64,000 nt of DNA from Corynebacterium provencense. Lineage in GTDB: Bacteria > Actinomycetota > Actinomycetes > Mycobacteriales > Mycobacteriaceae. This document shows positions 62,036-64,000 of this stretch, in pieces (positions within the stretch are counted from its first letter, which is position 1; every line of letters begins with the position of its first letter). The DNA is taken from NCBI GenBank assembly GCA_900049755.1, contig LT160592.1, positions 1,136,757 through 1,200,756 on the forward strand. Direction: 5' to 3'. The translations under genes and the position numbers were made by a program. The notes under the pieces were generated by a model. It was not told the origin of the DNA. It worked only from the letters and a program-made list of their open reading frames with translations, and made no database searches.

Positions 62036-63637
62036 ATGGCCACCACCGCAGCACCAGCCGCAGAAACGGCGACCGACGTCACCGAGATCACCGACGTCGT
62101 CGTCATCGGAGCCGGCCCCGCAGGACTCACCGCCGCATACACGCTGGCGAAAGCAGGAAGAAGAGTCACCGTCATCGAAGCCCGGAACCGTGTCGGCGGA
62201 CGCACCTGGAACGGGACAGTCCTCGACGACCGTGGCCGGGAACACTTCATCGAGATCGGCGGACAGTGGATCTCCCCCGACCAGACCCGCCTCAGCGCAC
62301 TCGTCGACGAACTGGGACTGGAGACCTTCCCCCGGTACCGCGACGGACAGTCCGTCTACATCTCACCCGACGGCACCCGCCACACCTACACCGGCGACCG
62401 GCTCCCCGTCTCCGACCACACCCGGGAGGAGACGGAGAAGCTCATCGCCCTCATGGACGACCTCGCCGAAGAGGTCGGTGCCGAAACCCCGTGGGCGGCG
62501 GCCCGCGCCGAGGAACTCGACACAGTCGCCTTCCGCACCTGGCTGCACCGGCACTCCGACGACCGGGAAGCCATCGACAACGTGTCCATCTACGTCGCCT
62601 CCGGGATGCTCACCAAACCCTCCTACGCCTTCTCCACCCTGCAGGCGGTGCTCATGGCAGCCTCCGCCGGTTCCTTCTCCAACCTCGTCGACGAGAACTT
62701 CATCCTCGACCGACGCGTCATCGGCGGAATGCAGACAGTTTCCGTCCGGCTCGCGGAGAAGATCCGCGAACTGGGAGGGCGCATCCTCCTGGAGACCCCG
62801 GCACACCAGATCGACTGGCATGACGTCGACCCGGACACCGCCGACCCTCTCAACGGCATCCCCGCGGACGTACGCGACGGCGTCAGCGGCAACGGCAGCA
62901 GCGGTTCAGTCACCGTCCACGCCACCGGGCCCGACGGCGAGGTCACCGTCCACGCCACCGACGCGGTGCTCGCGGTACCCCCGAACCTCTACAACCGGAT
63001 CCGCTTCGTGCCCCCGCTGCCACGCGAACAGCACATCGCCCACCAGCACATCTCCATGGGACTCGTCATCAAGGTCCACGCCGTCTACGACACCCCCTTC
63101 TGGCGGGAGGCGGGCCTGTCCGGCACAGCTTTCGGCGGAGGACGCCTGGTGCAGGAGGTCTACGACAACACGAACTACGGTCCCTACGGTCCGGACGGGA
63201 CCACCGCCGAGGACCCCTTCGGCACCCTCGTCGGATTCGTCTCCGACGTGAACGCAGAACAGATGTGGGCACTCCCGGAAGAGGAGCGACGTCACCGGAT
63301 CCTGTCCGCCATGGCCGAGTACCTGGGACCGCAGACCATGGAACCGGTGGCTTTCTACCTGTCCGACATGGCGGCCGAGGAATGGACCCGCGGCGCCTAC
63401 GCCACCAGCTACGATCTCGGCGGCCTTCACCGGTGGGGCCACCTCCAGAACCGGCCCACCGGACCGGTGCACTACGCCTGCTCCGACATCGCCGCCGAGG
63501 GTTACCAGCACGTCGACGGCGCCGTGCGCCAGGGTGAGGCAGCGGCCCTGGCCGTCCTCGCCGCGCAGGATGCCGTACAGCACACCGGGCAGCATGCCGG
63601 GCTGCATGCCGGGCAGGGCGACAGGCAGTACTCATGA
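62036..63637 (+). CDS. FAD-dependent amine oxidase (putrescine oxidase / monoamine oxidase-like)
   Basis: 533 aa from ATG 62036 with AGAGAGGAAAG upstream. Dinucleotide-binding motif VVIGAGPAGLTAAYTLAKAGRRVTVIEARNRVGGRTWNG (~24-62). It also has EIGGQWISPDQTRL, SFSNLVDENFILDRRVIGGMQTVSVRLAEKI and the C-terminal flavin segment (GPVHYACSDIAAEGYQHVDGAVRQGEAAA). There is no signal peptide, so it is cytoplasmic. Length and motifs match actinobacterial putrescine oxidases, giving 4-aminobutanal and H2O2. Proximity to gabTDP supports putrescine. The C-terminal tail has a His/Gly-rich GQHAGLHAGQ repeat. Confidence 0.87.
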   Translation: MATTAAPAAETATDVTEITDVVVIGAGPAGLTAAYTLAKAGRRVTVIEARNRVGGRTWNGTVLDDRGREHFIEIGGQWISPDQTRLSALVDELGLETFPRYRDGQSVYISPDGTRHTYTGDRLPVSDHTREETEKLIALMDDLAEEVGAETPWAAARAEELDTVAFRTWLHRHSDDREAIDNVSIYVASGMLTKPSYAFSTLQAVLMAASAGSFSNLVDENFILDRRVIGGMQTVSVRLAEKIRELGGRILLETPAHQIDWHDVDPDTADPLNGIPADVRDGVSGNGSSGSVTVHATGPDGEVTVHATDAVLAVPPNLYNRIRFVPPLPREQHIAHQHISMGLVIKVHAVYDTPFWREAGLSGTAFGGGRLVQEVYDNTNYGPYGPDGTTAEDPFGTLVGFVSDVNAEQMWALPEEERRHRILSAMAEYLGPQTMEPVAFYLSDMAAEEWTRGAYATSYDLGGLHRWGHLQNRPTGPVHYACSDIAAEGYQHVDGAVRQGEAAALAVLAAQDAVQHTGQHAGLHAGQGDRQYS

Positions 63638-64000
63638 CCGGTCCGTCACAGACCCGCCACCGTGCCCCCGTCGTCGTCGGGTACTCTGCCACCGCCACCG
63701 GCAGGGACGCCCTGTCACTGGGAATCGCCGTCGCCCGCCGGCAGAACCTCAACCTCCACCTCGTGCTCGTCGCCCCCGAGGACACCGGCTACTCCCCCGC
63801 CCACGGGTACGACCGCAGCTATGACGACATCCTCACCAGCCAGCTCGAACAGTGGCTCACCGACGCCCTGGGCACGGTGCCCTCGGTCCGTGAAATTGAG
63901 GCCCTGGCCCGCGAGTTCACTGCGGCAGGGGTGGACGCCATGCTCAGCGTGACTGTCCTGCCACGGACCCCGGGGAGGCCGGCCGACGGTGTGGTCCTAA
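63634..64000 (+). CDS. universal stress protein domain protein, 5' part
   Basis: At least 122 aa, cut by the window edge. It starts at ATG 63634, overlapping the amine oxidase stop (ATGA), so it is translationally coupled. N-terminal UspA strand and helix: APVVVGYSATATGRDALSLGIAVARRQNLNLHLVLVAPED. DDILTSQLEQWLTDALGTVP follows. Its ATP-binding C-terminal half is not visible. Coupling to an amine oxidase is seen in several polyamine loci, though its role there is not established. Confidence 0.8.
   Translation, partial: MTGPSQTRHRAPVVVGYSATATGRDALSLGIAVARRQNLNLHLVLVAPEDTGYSPAHGYDRSYDDILTSQLEQWLTDALGTVPSVREIEALAREFTAAGVDAMLSVTVLPRTPGRPADGVVL

Noticed and set aside
1-64000. Defence system, prophage or biosynthetic gene cluster
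   Set aside because: No integrase, nuclease, phage structural, NRPS or PKS signatures were seen on either strand; the content is metabolic and cell-wall genes.

Overview
The window is high-GC actinobacterial DNA that looks like a Corynebacterium or a close mycolic-acid-containing relative. The main evidence is the arabinogalactan gene set: DprE1 and DprE2 (decaprenylphosphoryl-arabinose synthesis), a Wzm/Wzt galactan exporter, a GlfT1-type galactofuranosyltransferase and two GtrA proteins. A glutamate synthase large subunit and a GabT/GabD/GabP plus PucR locus fit as well. Many genes start 6-8 nt after a TANNNT -10 box, so their mRNAs are probably leaderless, as is common in this group.

Layout. 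1-4.7 kb: 5' end of gltB (minus), a hypothetical gene, tRNA-Ser(UGA), a quinone oxidoreductase and a TM2 protein. 4.7-20.3 kb: cell-wall region with a class V aminotransferase-fold protein lacking its PLP lysine, wzm-wzt, a partly decayed stretch with two lipoprotein genes, glfT1, two gtrA genes, five lineage-type hypothetical genes, and dprE1-dprE2. 20.6-24.4 kb: copper module (DUF1541-type lipoprotein, small exported protein, CopZ, CopA) with two CsoR-type palindromes.

24.5-39.0 kb: ketone catabolism. A tight minus-strand operon encodes all three acetone carboxylase subunits (AcxC, AcxA, AcxB) plus a second HyuA-like ATPase and an unrecognised 303-aa protein. It is divergent from a 929-aa LuxR/MalT-type regulator. 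Next to it are an IclR regulator and a 3-oxoacid CoA-transferase/thiolase operon. The implied route is acetone (or a related ketone) to acetoacetate to acetoacetyl-CoA to acetyl-CoA.

39.1-54.9 kb: sugar-acid and organic-acid island. It holds a GH3 glycosidase, an MFS exporter, two gluconokinase-family proteins and GntP. These are followed by a set of genes (second GntP-family permease, lactonase, Ldh2-type dehydrogenase, ABM monooxygenase, CitMHS transporter, GntR regulator, aldehyde dehydrogenase, cupin-ABM fusion) that share a repeated GTATAC-N6-GTATAC element in four promoters. This looks like one regulon for an unidentified acid and is the best candidate here for an undescribed pathway.

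54.9-64.0 kb: gabT-gabD-gabP with a divergent PucR regulator, then TetR, an FAD amine oxidase (putrescine oxidase-like) and a universal stress protein cut by the window edge. Together these suggest putrescine to GABA to succinate.

Quality warning: an Illumina adapter with index and poly-A lies at 50758-50831 and breaks the CitMHS transporter gene. That break is an assembly artefact, not biology.
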